Origin: Nitriliruptorales bacterium
Lineage (GTDB): Bacteria > Actinomycetota > Nitriliruptoria > Euzebyales > Egibacteraceae
Direction of reading: 5' to 3'
DNA length: 40,536 bases
NCBI GenBank assembly: GCA_009377835.1
Contig: WHTG01000006.1
Span: 1 to 40,536 of the forward strand
Shown here: piece after piece, positions 33,621-40,536 of the stretch
Layout: every line of letters starts with the position of its first letter
Numbering within the stretch: the stretch's first letter is position 1
Made by a program: the position numbers and the translations under genes
Notes under the pieces: generated by a model
The model's input: the letters and a program-made list of their open reading frames with translations, nothing else
Told to the model about the DNA's origin: nothing
Database searches by the model: none

Positions 33621-33636
33621 CCCGAAGATCTTTGGG
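33621..33636. repeat. 16-bp near-palindrome upstream of fabI
   Basis: CCCGAAGA and TCTTTGGG are adjacent and match as reverse complements in 7 of 8 positions. The site lies about 70 bases upstream of fabI. It is unlike the 37894-37917 palindrome. It could be an operator or an end-of-operon structure for the carboxyltransferase gene. Low confidence. Confidence 0.25.
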
Positions 33637-33658
33637 TTTGTGCGCTGGGGTGGGGGAG

Positions 33659-35098
33659 TCACTGTGGCAAGTTGTCGTGGCGGAACTCGGGGTGCAGTCC
33701 GCCGCGCAGTGACGCCAGCGTGGCGGCGACCATGTCGCGGGTTTCGCCGGGTGTGACGACCTCGTCGATGGACAACCGCTCCGCAGGAATCTGTGGTGCC
33801 ATGGCTTCAGCGCGGTAGCCCTCGATCAGCGCCGGCCGCTGCTCGGGATCCGCCTGAAGCTCGCGGCGGTAGATGACGTCGACGGCGCCCTCCGCGCCCA
33901 TCACGGCCAGCTCGGCGCCCGGCCAGCTGTACACGGCGTCCGCGCCCAGCGAGCGCGAGTTCATGACGATGTACGCACCGCCGAAGGCCTTGCGCAGGAC
34001 CACGGTCACGCGCGGAACCGTCGCCTCGGCGAACGCATAGAGCAGCTTCGCGCCCTTGCGAATGGCGCCCCCCGCCTCCTGGCCCGTACCCGGCAGGAAA
34101 CCGGGAACGTCGACGAGGGTGACGAGCGGCAGCCCGAAGGCGTCGCACATACGCACGAACCGAGCGGCCTTCTCGCTGGCGGCGATGTCCAGACACCCCG
34201 CCAGGTGGTACGGCTGGTTCGCGACGACACCCACGGCATGGCCGTCGACGCGCGCGAAACCGACCACGATGTTGGGCGCGAACCGTTCGTGGAGCTCCAG
34301 GAAGCTGTCGCCGTCGACGACGCCGCGGATGACCCCGCGGACGTCGTAGGGCAGGCGGTGGTCCGACGGGATGTCGGGCATCGGGTCCGGAGGTTGCGGC
34401 GCGAACACCGGCGGGGTGTCCCAGCAGGAGCCGGGCAGGTAGTCAAGAACGCGCTGCACCAGCTCGAGCGCATGTTCGGTGTCCTCGGCGACCAGGTGCG
34501 CAACACCCGAGGACTCGGCGTGCATGTCCGCGCCGCCGAGCTGCTCCAGGGTGACGTCCTCGAACGTCACTGCCTTCACGACCCGCGGCCCGGTGAGGAA
34601 CATGTACGAGTCCAGCCGGCGCATCACGACGATGTCGGTCAGGGCGGGCGAGTACACCGCGCCGCCGGCGCAGGGACCGAGCACGACGCTGACCTGCGGG
34701 ACCCGTCCCGACAGCGCCACGTTGCGTCGGAAGATCTCGCCGTAGCCGTCGAGGGCAGCGACTCCCTCCTGGATGCGGGCGCCTCCCGAGTCGAGCAGCC
34801 CCACGACCGGCAGGCGGCCGCGGGCGGCCTTGTCGAGCAGGCGCGAGATCTTCGCGGCGTGCATCTCGCCCAGGGAACCGCCCAGCGACTTGGGATCCTG
34901 CGAGAAGATCCCGACCGGGCGGCCGTTGATCCTCGCGGTCCCGGTGACCACGCCGTCGCCGGCAGGACGTTTGCGTTGCATCTCGAACGCGTGCACGCGG
35001 TGGCGGGCCTGGCTGCCGAACTCCGTGAACGTTCCGGTGTCCACCAGCGCATCGACCCGCGCGAGGCGCTGGTCGCGGACGTCGACGACATCAGTCAC
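33659..35098 (-). CDS. Acyl-CoA carboxylase carboxyltransferase (beta/alpha fused)
   Basis: A 479-residue carboxyltransferase of the actinobacterial AccD/PccB kind, with both crotonase-like halves. The N-terminal oxyanion loop is LLDSGGARIQEGVAAL and the C-terminal one is FGGAYIVMNSRSLGADAVYS. The GTG(K)-type GFLPGTGQEAGGAIRKGAKL loop is also present. It transfers CO2 from carboxybiotin to acetyl-CoA to make malonyl-CoA for fatty-acid synthesis; propionyl-CoA is an alternative. It is slightly short (usually 510-530). No biotin carboxylase or functional biotin-carrier gene is in the window. It overlaps fabF by 4 bases (35095-35098) and is the last gene of the minus operon. Confidence 0.92.
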   Translation of the reverse strand: MTDVVDVRDQRLARVDALVDTGTFTEFGSQARHRVHAFEMQRKRPAGDGVVTGTARINGRPVGIFSQDPKSLGGSLGEMHAAKISRLLDKAARGRLPVVGLLDSGGARIQEGVAALDGYGEIFRRNVALSGRVPQVSVVLGPCAGGAVYSPALTDIVVMRRLDSYMFLTGPRVVKAVTFEDVTLEQLGGADMHAESSGVAHLVAEDTEHALELVQRVLDYLPGSCWDTPPVFAPQPPDPMPDIPSDHRLPYDVRGVIRGVVDGDSFLELHERFAPNIVVGFARVDGHAVGVVANQPYHLAGCLDIAASEKAARFVRMCDAFGLPLVTLVDVPGFLPGTGQEAGGAIRKGAKLLYAFAEATVPRVTVVLRKAFGGAYIVMNSRSLGADAVYSWPGAELAVMGAEGAVDVIYRRELQADPEQRPALIEGYRAEAMAPQIPAERLSIDEVVTPGETRDMVAATLASLRGGLHPEFRHDNLPQ

Positions 35099-36324
35099 GC
35101 GGCGGTCACCACCAGGACGGCGTTCTGGCCGCCGAAGCCGAAGGAGTCGGACATCGCGGCTTCGATGCGCTGCTCGCGCGGCGCCTTGGCGACGATGTCC
35201 ACCGTGATCTCCGGGTCCTGGCTGTCGAGGTTCGCCGTCGGCGGCACCAGTCCGTGTTGCACGGCGAGCACCGTGAACGCGGCCTCGATCGCACCGGCTG
35301 CACCCAACGAGTGGCCGGTGACACCCTTGGTGGAGGTCACGCTGGCCTGCTCGCCGACGACGGACTGGATGGTGCGTGCCTCGGCGACGTCGTTGAGCGG
35401 TGTCGAGGTGCCGTGGGCATTGACGTGCGTGATGTCCGACGGCGCCAGCCCCGAGTCCTCGAGCGCGGCGCGCATCGCGCGTGCTGCACCCTGGCCGGTG
35501 GGGTCGGGAGCGGTGATGTGGTGCCCGTCGGCCGAGGCGCCGTAGCCGGCCAGCATCGCGCGGGGGCGCTGCCCACGCGCGGCCGCATCGGCCGTCCGCT
35601 CCAGCACGAGCACGCCGGCGGCCTCCCCCGCGACGAAACCGTCACGGCCGATGTCGAACGGACGCGACGCCACGGCGGGATCGTCCACGCGGCGCGACAA
35701 TGCGCCCATCTGCGCAAAGCCGGCGATCGACAGCGGCGTGAGACCGGCTTCGGTGCCGCCGGCCAGCACGACGTCGCACGCGCCGCTGCGCAGGAGGTCC
35801 CGAGCGACGCCGATGGCCGTCGCTCCGGAGGCGCACGCGGTAGCCGTCACCAGGTTCGGGCCGAGCGCGCCGAACTCCATCGCGAGCTGCCCGGCGGCCA
35901 TGTTCGGCACGAGCATCGGGATGAGCATCGGGCTGACCTTGTCGGCGCCGCTGCTCAGGAACCGCTTGTGCTGCTGCTCCCAGGTGTGCGCGCCGCCCAT
36001 GCCGCAGCCCAGGACGACACCGACGCGGGGGCCGTTCCAGTTCTGCGGGTCCAGGCCGGCGTCGACGACGGCTTCACGAGCCGCGACCACCGCGAGCTGC
36101 ACGAAGCGGTCCAGTCGCCGCGAGGCCTTCCGCCCCAGCAGCGCGTCGGCGTCGAAGTCGTCGACTCTGCACGACATGTTGACGGAGACGCCGTCCAGGG
36201 CGGGGTCCGTTCGCGCGGTCCCCTCGCCTGCGAGGACACCGCGCCAGCTGGCGTCGGTGCCGATCCCGGCGGATGTGACCAGGCCGAGCCCCGTGACGGC
36301 GACGGGGTCGTGTGAGGAACTCAC
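35095..36324 (-). CDS. fabF: Beta-ketoacyl-ACP synthase II
   Basis: A 409-residue thiolase-fold enzyme that condenses malonyl-ACP with a growing acyl chain. The active-site Cys164 is in TATACASGATAIG, the first His in NAHGTSTPLND and the second in KGVTGHSLGAAGAIE, all in place. GFGGQNAVLV at the C-terminus is typical. The start at 36324 overlaps the acpP stop (ATGA, 36321-36324). Complete and of normal length. Confidence 0.96.
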   Translation of the reverse strand: MSSSHDPVAVTGLGLVTSAGIGTDASWRGVLAGEGTARTDPALDGVSVNMSCRVDDFDADALLGRKASRRLDRFVQLAVVAAREAVVDAGLDPQNWNGPRVGVVLGCGMGGAHTWEQQHKRFLSSGADKVSPMLIPMLVPNMAAGQLAMEFGALGPNLVTATACASGATAIGVARDLLRSGACDVVLAGGTEAGLTPLSIAGFAQMGALSRRVDDPAVASRPFDIGRDGFVAGEAAGVLVLERTADAAARGQRPRAMLAGYGASADGHHITAPDPTGQGAARAMRAALEDSGLAPSDITHVNAHGTSTPLNDVAEARTIQSVVGEQASVTSTKGVTGHSLGAAGAIEAAFTVLAVQHGLVPPTANLDSQDPEITVDIVAKAPREQRIEAAMSDSFGFGGQNAVLVVTAA

Positions 36325-36566
36325 GCCTGCGTGACCCCCAGCCCCTTGGACTCCAGCAGTGCGACGGCGTCGCCGACGCTGCGCAGTCCTTCCGCCTCGT
36401 CGTCGCTGATGCGGACGCCGAAGCTTTCCTCGGCGCCGAGCGCGAACTCGACGAGGTCAAGCGAGTCCAGGTCGAGCTGCTCGAAGGTCGTCTCGGGCGA
36501 GACGTCCTCGGCGGGAACACCCAGACGGTCGTTGAGAATGGTCACGACGCGGTCGTACACAGTCAT
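36321..36566 (-). CDS. acpP: Acyl carrier protein
   Basis: An 81-residue acidic carrier protein. The phosphopantetheine Ser lies in LDLDSLDLVEFAL (about residue 35), with the usual acidic second helix EESFGVRISDDEAE. AAAGGAA lies 7-8 bases before the ATG at 36566. It carries acyl chains between FabD, FabH, FabF, FabG and FabI encoded around it. It is followed by fabF with overlapping codons and preceded by fabH with a 16-base gap. Confidence 0.96.
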   Translation of the reverse strand: MTVYDRVVTILNDRLGVPAEDVSPETTFEQLDLDSLDLVEFALGAEESFGVRISDDEAEGLRSVGDAVALLESKGLGVTQA

Positions 36567-36582
36567 GGTCGGTTCCTTTCGA

Positions 36583-37575
36583 TCACGGCCGGCCCAGGTC
36601 GGGCCAGCGCACCAATACGGAGCCCCAGCTGAGCCCGGCTCCGAATGCGGTCAGAAGAATTCGTGCCCCGGGGCGCACTCCTTGCCGGTGCAGGTCCGCC
36701 AGGGCGAGGGGGATGGATGCGGCGGTCGTGTTGCCGTAGCGGTCGACGTTGCAGACCCGGCGCTGCTCGGCGAGGCCGAGGCGGTCACCCACAGCGGCCA
36801 GGATGCGCGCGTTCGCCTGGTGCGCGACAAGATGGTCGACGTCGTCGATGTCCAGTCCCGCCGCGGCCAGCAGCCGCGCGCACGATACGACCATTCCGGC
36901 CACGGCTTGGCGGTAGACCTCCTTGCCGTCCATGCGCAGGAAGTGGTCCCGCTCGGCGACGGTGTCCTCGTCGGCCGGGCGCCGCGATCCGCCCGCAGGG
37001 ATGTGCAGCAGGTCGCCCAGTTCACCGTTGCCGCCGAGGTCGAACGGGCCGATGGCTCCGTCGTCACCCTCGTTGCCGCGTCCGATGACGACAGCGCCCG
37101 CGCCGTCGCCGAACAGCACGGCGGTGTTCCGATCGGCCGGGTCGACGACGCGCGTCATCACGTCCGCGCCGACCAGCAGCGCGCGCTCGGCGACTCCCGA
37201 GGACACCAGCCCGCCGGCCACCGCGAGGCCGTAGACGAATCCCGAGCACGCCGCGTTGACGTCGAACGCCATCCCCGACGCCAGCCCCAGCCGCGTGGCG
37301 ACGGTCGGTGCAGTCGCCGGACACGGCCGGTCCGGTGTCATGGTCGCCAGGACCACGGCGTCGACCTCGGGGTTGTCGGCGCTCTTCAGTGCGGCGGCGC
37401 CAGCTTCCACGGCGAGGTCCGATGTGGCCACGCCTGGTTCGGCTACATGGCGCTGCACGATGCCGGTCCTGCTGCGGATCCATGCGTCGCTGGTATCCAG
37501 CGTCCGCGCCAGGTCGTCGTTGGTGACGACCTGTGCCGGGACGCTGGTCCCTAGGCCCTGGATGACGGCAGTCAT
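36583..37575 (-). CDS. fabH: Beta-ketoacyl-ACP synthase III
   Basis: The start at 37575 gives 330 residues; the open frame continues upstream but with no homology. The catalytic triad is Cys110 in NAACSGFVYGL, His252 in AHQANARI and Asn282 in YGNTTAASIPLAL. Other marks are DAWIRSRTGI and LFGDGAGAVVIG. It starts fatty-acid synthesis by condensing an acyl-CoA primer with malonyl-ACP. The ATG overlaps the biotinyl-like gene stop by 4 bases (37572-37575). Confidence 0.95.
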   Translation of the reverse strand: MTAVIQGLGTSVPAQVVTNDDLARTLDTSDAWIRSRTGIVQRHVAEPGVATSDLAVEAGAAALKSADNPEVDAVVLATMTPDRPCPATAPTVATRLGLASGMAFDVNAACSGFVYGLAVAGGLVSSGVAERALLVGADVMTRVVDPADRNTAVLFGDGAGAVVIGRGNEGDDGAIGPFDLGGNGELGDLLHIPAGGSRRPADEDTVAERDHFLRMDGKEVYRQAVAGMVVSCARLLAAAGLDIDDVDHLVAHQANARILAAVGDRLGLAEQRRVCNVDRYGNTTAASIPLALADLHRQGVRPGARILLTAFGAGLSWGSVLVRWPDLGRP

Positions 37576-37880
37576 ACGGCCGACCGGGTCACCTGCGCCC
37601 ATGCCAGTGCCTGCCCGCGCGTGACGAGCTGCCCCGGCCGTGTCAGCAGGCCCTGCACGGCCGCGCCGACGGGGCAGGTCACGTCGTGACTGCCGTTGCG
37701 GCCGAGGGTCACCTGCGCCACGACGTGGCCTGCGGTCACCTCGCCCTGGGTGACGACGGGGTGGAAACGCCCGTTGCAGGGGGCGACGATCAGCACCAGG
37801 GCTTCGGCCGCGGTGCCTGCCAGAGCGGGGGCGGCGGGGGGTGTCCCTGGTCCGCGGGACAGGGTGACGGTTGTCGACAT
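37572..37880 (-). CDS. Lysine-free biotinyl/lipoyl-domain-like protein
   Basis: The ATG at 37880 gives 102 residues. After a Pro/Ala-rich N-terminus, residues about 30-98 look like a barrel-sandwich hybrid: LIVAPCNGRFHPVVTQGEVT, HVVAQVTLGRNGSHDVTCPV and GAAVQGLLTRPGQLVTRGQA. The last part matches the second half of a biotin carrier domain (APVSG ... V..GQ.V..GQPL). The EAMKM hairpin is absent and the protein contains no lysine, so it cannot be biotinylated or lipoylated. It is the first gene of the fabH-acpP-fabF-carboxyltransferase operon. There is no ribosome-binding site; the transcript may be leaderless. The role is unknown, perhaps a structural partner of the carboxylase. Confidence 0.7.
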   Translation of the reverse strand: MSTTVTLSRGPGTPPAAPALAGTAAEALVLIVAPCNGRFHPVVTQGEVTAGHVVAQVTLGRNGSHDVTCPVGAAVQGLLTRPGQLVTRGQALAWAQVTRSAV

Positions 37881-37893
37881 GAGTGCAAGGATC

Positions 37894-37917
37894 GTTGACA
37901 CTGACGTCAATGTCAAC
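37894..37917. promoter_or_regulatory. 24-bp palindrome between divergent fatty-acid operons
   Basis: GTTGACACTGAC is followed directly by GTCAATGTCAAC; 11 of 12 positions pair as an inverted repeat around GAC-GTC. Each arm contains TTGACA, a consensus -35 hexamer, one reading toward fabD and one toward the fabH operon. On the minus strand, GATCCT lies 17 bases further, as a -10 about 7 bases from the ATG at 37880. A dimer bound here would cover both -35 elements and shut both operons. A TetR-type repressor fits; the ligand and protein are inferred. Confidence 0.75.
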
Positions 37918-37951
37918 CACGACTGCACGGCCGACCGGACAGGAGCCCCTT

Positions 37952-38896
37952 ATGACCAACCTCGCCTTTCCCGAAACCACGGGCTTTGCTGCCGCTTCTG
38001 CGGGTGGCGTTGCGGTGGTGTTCCCCGGCCAGGGCAGCCAGCGCCCGCAGATGGCCCAGTCGTGGCAGGACGCCCCCGCATTTACCCGCTGGGCCGAAGC
38101 GGACGAGGTGCTCGGTCGCGACGTCACGCACCTGGGCCTGTCAGCCGGCGCCGACGAACTGCGTGAACCCGCGAACTGCCAGGTGGCGCTGTTCGTCCAC
38201 CACGCAGTGATCCACGAGTCGTGGCGGCGCGCGGGCGGCAGCGCCGCCGTCACGGCCGGGCACTCCCTGGGCGAGTACAACGCCCTGGTGGCAGCCGGCG
38301 TGCTGGACTTCGCGGACGCGCTGCGACTGGTGGACGTCCGCGCCACGGCGACGCAGGCGGCGGCCATCCAACGCCCTGGAGGGATGCTCGCCTGCCTCGG
38401 CGGCGACGAGGACGCGGTTCGCGCGGCCTGCCGCGAGGCCGGCGCCCATATCGCCAACGACAACGCGCCAGGTCAACTGGTGGTGTCCGGCACCGACGAC
38501 GCCCTTCGTCGGGTTGCGGAGCAGGCCGCCGCAGCGCGGGCGAAAGCGGTACGCCTGGACGTCGGAGCGGCGTACCACAGCCCCCATATGGAGCCCGCCG
38601 TCGAGACGCTGGGTGCCGCCCTTGACGCGACGGTGTTTCGCGACACGCACGTGCCGGTGGTGGCCAACGCCGACGCGCAGCTACACACTGCCGCGGGTGA
38701 CTGGCCGGCGCTGCTGCGCACGCAGTTGACATCGCCCGTGCGCTGGCGCGCCACGGTCGCGACGATGGCTGCAGCGGGTGTCGAGGAGGTGGTGGAGCTG
38801 GGCGCGGCACCCGTGCTGACCGGGCTGGTCAAGCGGGCGGCGCCGAAACTGCGCAGGCGCAACGTCAACACGCCCGATCACCTGGCGGCATCGTGA
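37952..38896 (+). CDS. fabD: Malonyl-CoA:ACP transacylase
   Basis: The start at 37952 has AGGAG 6 bases upstream and gives 314 residues. Hallmarks are FPGQGSQ (24-30), the nucleophile in AGHSLGEYNAL (Ser105) and His209 in AAYHSPHM. It loads malonyl groups onto acyl carrier protein. The extra N-terminal 18 residues before VAVVFPGQG are unusual but follow a good ribosome-binding site. It is divergent from the fabH operon across the palindrome and overlaps fabG by 4 bases. Confidence 0.95.
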   Translation: MTNLAFPETTGFAAASAGGVAVVFPGQGSQRPQMAQSWQDAPAFTRWAEADEVLGRDVTHLGLSAGADELREPANCQVALFVHHAVIHESWRRAGGSAAVTAGHSLGEYNALVAAGVLDFADALRLVDVRATATQAAAIQRPGGMLACLGGDEDAVRAACREAGAHIANDNAPGQLVVSGTDDALRRVAEQAAAARAKAVRLDVGAAYHSPHMEPAVETLGAALDATVFRDTHVPVVANADAQLHTAAGDWPALLRTQLTSPVRWRATVATMAAAGVEEVVELGAAPVLTGLVKRAAPKLRRRNVNTPDHLAAS

Positions 38897-39615
38897 GCGG
38901 GCGGACCTGGGCGCTCGTGACCGGCGCGTCACGGGGCATCGGCGCTGCGACCGCGGTGGCGCTCGCGGCGCAAGGCAGGAACCTCCTGGTGCACTACTCG
39001 TCGGACAACGCCGGCGCGGAGAAGACGGCGGCCTGGTGCGCCGAACGCGGCGTCGAAGCGCGGGTGGTGCGCGCAGACCTGCGCGACGGGGTGGCCGGCC
39101 TGGTCGACGAGATGTCCTCGGTGGACGACCTCGATGTCCTGGTGAACAACGCCGGGGTCACGGCCGACGGGCTGGCGATATCGATGACCGACGAGGCGTT
39201 CGAGACCACCTGGCGCGTGAACGTCGAGGCCGCATTCGCGCTGAGCCGTGCGGCGCTGCGGCCGATGCTGCGACGGCGCCGCGGCCGGATCGTGAATGTC
39301 TCGAGCGTCGTCGGTCTGCACGGCAACGCCGGACAGGTCAACTACGCGGCGTCCAAGGCCGCGTTGGTCGGTATGACGAAGTCGCTCGCGCGCGAGGTCG
39401 CCAAACGCGGGATCACGGTCAACGCGGTCGCCCCGGGCTTCATCGAGACAGCCATGACCCAGCAGCTGGACGTGGCGGAGCTGGTCGCGGCCATTCCCGC
39501 CCGGCGGCTGGGGCAGCCTGACGACGTGGCCGCCGCGATCGCCTTCCTGTGCGCCGATGAGGCGGCCTATGTCAACGGGACGGTGCTCCAGGTCGACGGC
39601 GGGCTCTTCGCGTGA
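38893..39615 (+). CDS. fabG: 3-oxoacyl-ACP reductase
   Basis: A GTG at 38893 overlaps the fabD stop (GTGA). The 240-residue SDR has TGASRGIG (10-17), NNAG at 85-88 and the catalytic Ser138, Tyr151 and Lys155 (VNVSSVVG, NYAASK). It reduces 3-oxoacyl-ACP with NADPH. VAPGFIETAMT and a C-terminal VNGTVLQVDGG are typical. It is the second gene of the fabDG unit and ends two bases from the convergent CDGSH gene. Confidence 0.94.
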   Translation: MSGRTWALVTGASRGIGAATAVALAAQGRNLLVHYSSDNAGAEKTAAWCAERGVEARVVRADLRDGVAGLVDEMSSVDDLDVLVNNAGVTADGLAISMTDEAFETTWRVNVEAAFALSRAALRPMLRRRRGRIVNVSSVVGLHGNAGQVNYAASKAALVGMTKSLAREVAKRGITVNAVAPGFIETAMTQQLDVAELVAAIPARRLGQPDDVAAAIAFLCADEAAYVNGTVLQVDGGLFA

Positions 39616-39617
39616 GT

Positions 39618-40088
39618 TCAGAAGTCCTGCGGCTCGCACACCTCGGCAGGACTTCCAGGGTCGCCGCCCGCAGCCACCGGCACGACCGCTTGCGGATCAC
39701 TCGACCGGAAGCCGGCTGCGCGATGGGAATTGTCGCAGAACGGCGCGTTGGCAGAAGACCCACAGCGGCACAGCGCGACACGCGTCTCGTCCGCGACCAG
39801 GGTTCCGTCCGGCGTGGTGACGCGTATCTTGCCCCTGACGAACAGCGGGCCGTTTGGGACGGGCACGACGGTGGTGATGTCGTCTGTGTCCTCTTGCGCA
39901 CCTCCGTCGAGCCGCGTGTAACGCAACGCGCCGGTGGGGCATTGCACCACCGTCGCCACGACCCGGTCCGTTTCGGCGCCGTCGACCGTGACCCACGGCC
40001 GTCTCCCGACGTCGAACACGTCGGCTTTCCCCAATTGGCGATGTGACTGCCTGGGCGTCCCGCAAGCCTCATGCCACCCTGCTGTCAC
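39618..40088 (-). CDS. CDGSH iron-sulfur protein with degenerate N-terminal ferredoxin-like half
   Basis: A GTG at 40088 gives 156 residues, but the start is uncertain. The C-terminal part has a complete CDGSH site: Cys107, Cys109, Cys118 and His122 in CRCGSSANAPFCDNSH, binding a 2Fe-2S cluster. Before it, VFDVGRRPWV ... VVQCPTGALRY resembles the second half of a Fer4_19-type domain that is often fused to CDGSH. The first half should carry C-x5-C; here it reads CGTPRQS, with the second Cys absent, and the surroundings do not match. An ATG at 40072 in another frame encodes MRLAGRPGSHIANWGK. The N-terminus may have been lost or frameshifted. Probably a cytosolic electron-transfer or redox protein. 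Confidence 0.75.
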   Translation of the reverse strand: MTAGWHEACGTPRQSHRQLGKADVFDVGRRPWVTVDGAETDRVVATVVQCPTGALRYTRLDGGAQEDTDDITTVVPVPNGPLFVRGKIRVTTPDGTLVADETRVALCRCGSSANAPFCDNSHRAAGFRSSDPQAVVPVAAGGDPGSPAEVCEPQDF

Positions 40089-40109
40089 GTCAATAGCGGA
40101 GCGCCTCGC

Positions 40110-40469
40110 GTGAAAAGGGTCCAGGTCGTGGATGACAACGCAGCCTTGCGAGCGGTTGCCTGTGCCCACATCGACGTGGCGGACCATATGCAGCTGGTCG
40201 CCGAGGTGGGCGACGCGGTGCAGGCCGTTACCGCAGCGAGGCTCCACCGCCCGGACGCGATCCTGCTCGATCTCGAGATGCCCCACATGGACGGTTTCGA
40301 GGCGCTGCCGTTGCTGGCTCAGATCGTCCCCGATGCCACGATCGTGGTCTACACATCGCTGGACACGCCGGAGGCGCGCATGCGTGCCGAGGGTCTGGGC
40401 GCGTGCGCGTACGTCGTCAAGGGCCAAACCCGGGTCGTCGAACTCATGGAAGTTCTGCGCGGCGGCTGA
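40110..40469 (+). CDS. Stand-alone response-regulator receiver protein
   Basis: A GTG at 40110 gives 119 residues comprising only a receiver domain: acidic pair Asp8-Asp9, phospho-acceptor Asp54 (ILLDLEMP), Thr82 and Lys104. No output domain follows and the stop is clean. The start is only 21 bases from the CDGSH start on the other strand, so promoters overlap these genes. Single receivers usually relay phosphate or bind a partner; no histidine kinase is in the window. The T-run at 40480-40484 after the stop may help termination, but I see no stable stem before it. Confidence 0.9.
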   Translation: MKRVQVVDDNAALRAVACAHIDVADHMQLVAEVGDAVQAVTAARLHRPDAILLDLEMPHMDGFEALPLLAQIVPDATIVVYTSLDTPEARMRAEGLGACAYVVKGQTRVVELMEVLRGG

Positions 40470-40536
40470 TTCGGGGCGTTTTTCCTGTCTGAGGTCTGGT
40501 AGTTCCGCGTACAGTTATGTCTTCTGGCGACAGGGG

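Noticed and set aside
40485-40535. CCTGTC / GACAGG inverted repeat at the right edge
   Set aside because: Only 6 bp with a 39-base loop; expected by chance.

Overview
The window is high-GC DNA with short gene spacings, many GTG starts and ATGA/GTGA stop-start overlaps. It encodes a GAF-ANTAR regulator and a dissociated type II fatty-acid synthase with an InhA/FabI-type enoyl reductase. Together these suggest a deep-branching member of the Actinomycetota (a Nitriliruptoria-, Acidimicrobiia- or Thermoleophilia-like lineage). This is inferred from gene content only. I see no rRNA, tRNA, CRISPR array, insertion sequence or prophage gene, and no gene-free stretch longer than about 300 bases.

Left part (1-11.2 kb). 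This is a loosely packed region with several broken genes. It holds the first codons of a minus-strand gene running off the left edge, a regulator-like gene missing its middle (252-648), a haloacetate-dehalogenase-type hydrolase, a tiny deletion remnant (1875-2019), a dienelactone-hydrolase-like protein, a membrane protein, a membrane GAF-GGDEF-EAL protein, and a secreted subtilase with an unbroken tryptophan-pentad tail. It ends with an MFS transporter broken by about four frameshifts and a secreted LVIVD/beta-propeller-like protein.

Centre (11.4-27.5 kb). This is a large carbohydrate locus. A GH1 glycosidase faces a tight minus-strand operon (23028 down to 12785) with these genes in order: NAD-dependent epimerase, a glycoside hydrolase-epimerase fusion, a zinc-type alcohol dehydrogenase, a Gfo/Idh/MocA oxidoreductase, a GT4 glycosyltransferase, three tandem CgeB-like glycosyltransferases and a methyltransferase. 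A 51-codon scar follows that looks like the N-terminus of a nucleotide-sugar dehydrogenase joined to the C-terminus of an epimerase. Divergent from this operon run a sulfotransferase, a GT4 glycosyltransferase, an inositol-monophosphatase-like enzyme, a GAF-ANTAR regulator and a methyltransferase. There is no flippase, polymerase or exporter, so the product may be an intracellular or membrane-bound, possibly sulfated and methylated, glycoconjugate. This locus is my best candidate for an undescribed system.

Right-centre (27.5-31.9 kb). A minus-strand trio (GT4 glycosyltransferase, SAM methyltransferase, QW-motif alpha/alpha-toroid protein) lies divergent from an agmatinase.

Right part (32.0-40.5 kb). 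A TetR regulator precedes the fatty-acid locus. That locus comprises fabI, then a minus-strand operon (lysine-free biotinyl-domain-like protein, fabH, acpP, fabF, carboxyltransferase) facing fabD-fabG. Between the two arms lies a 24-bp near-perfect palindrome carrying TTGACA in both orientations, a strong candidate operator. A CDGSH iron-sulfur protein with a degenerate N-terminal half and a lone receiver protein close the window.
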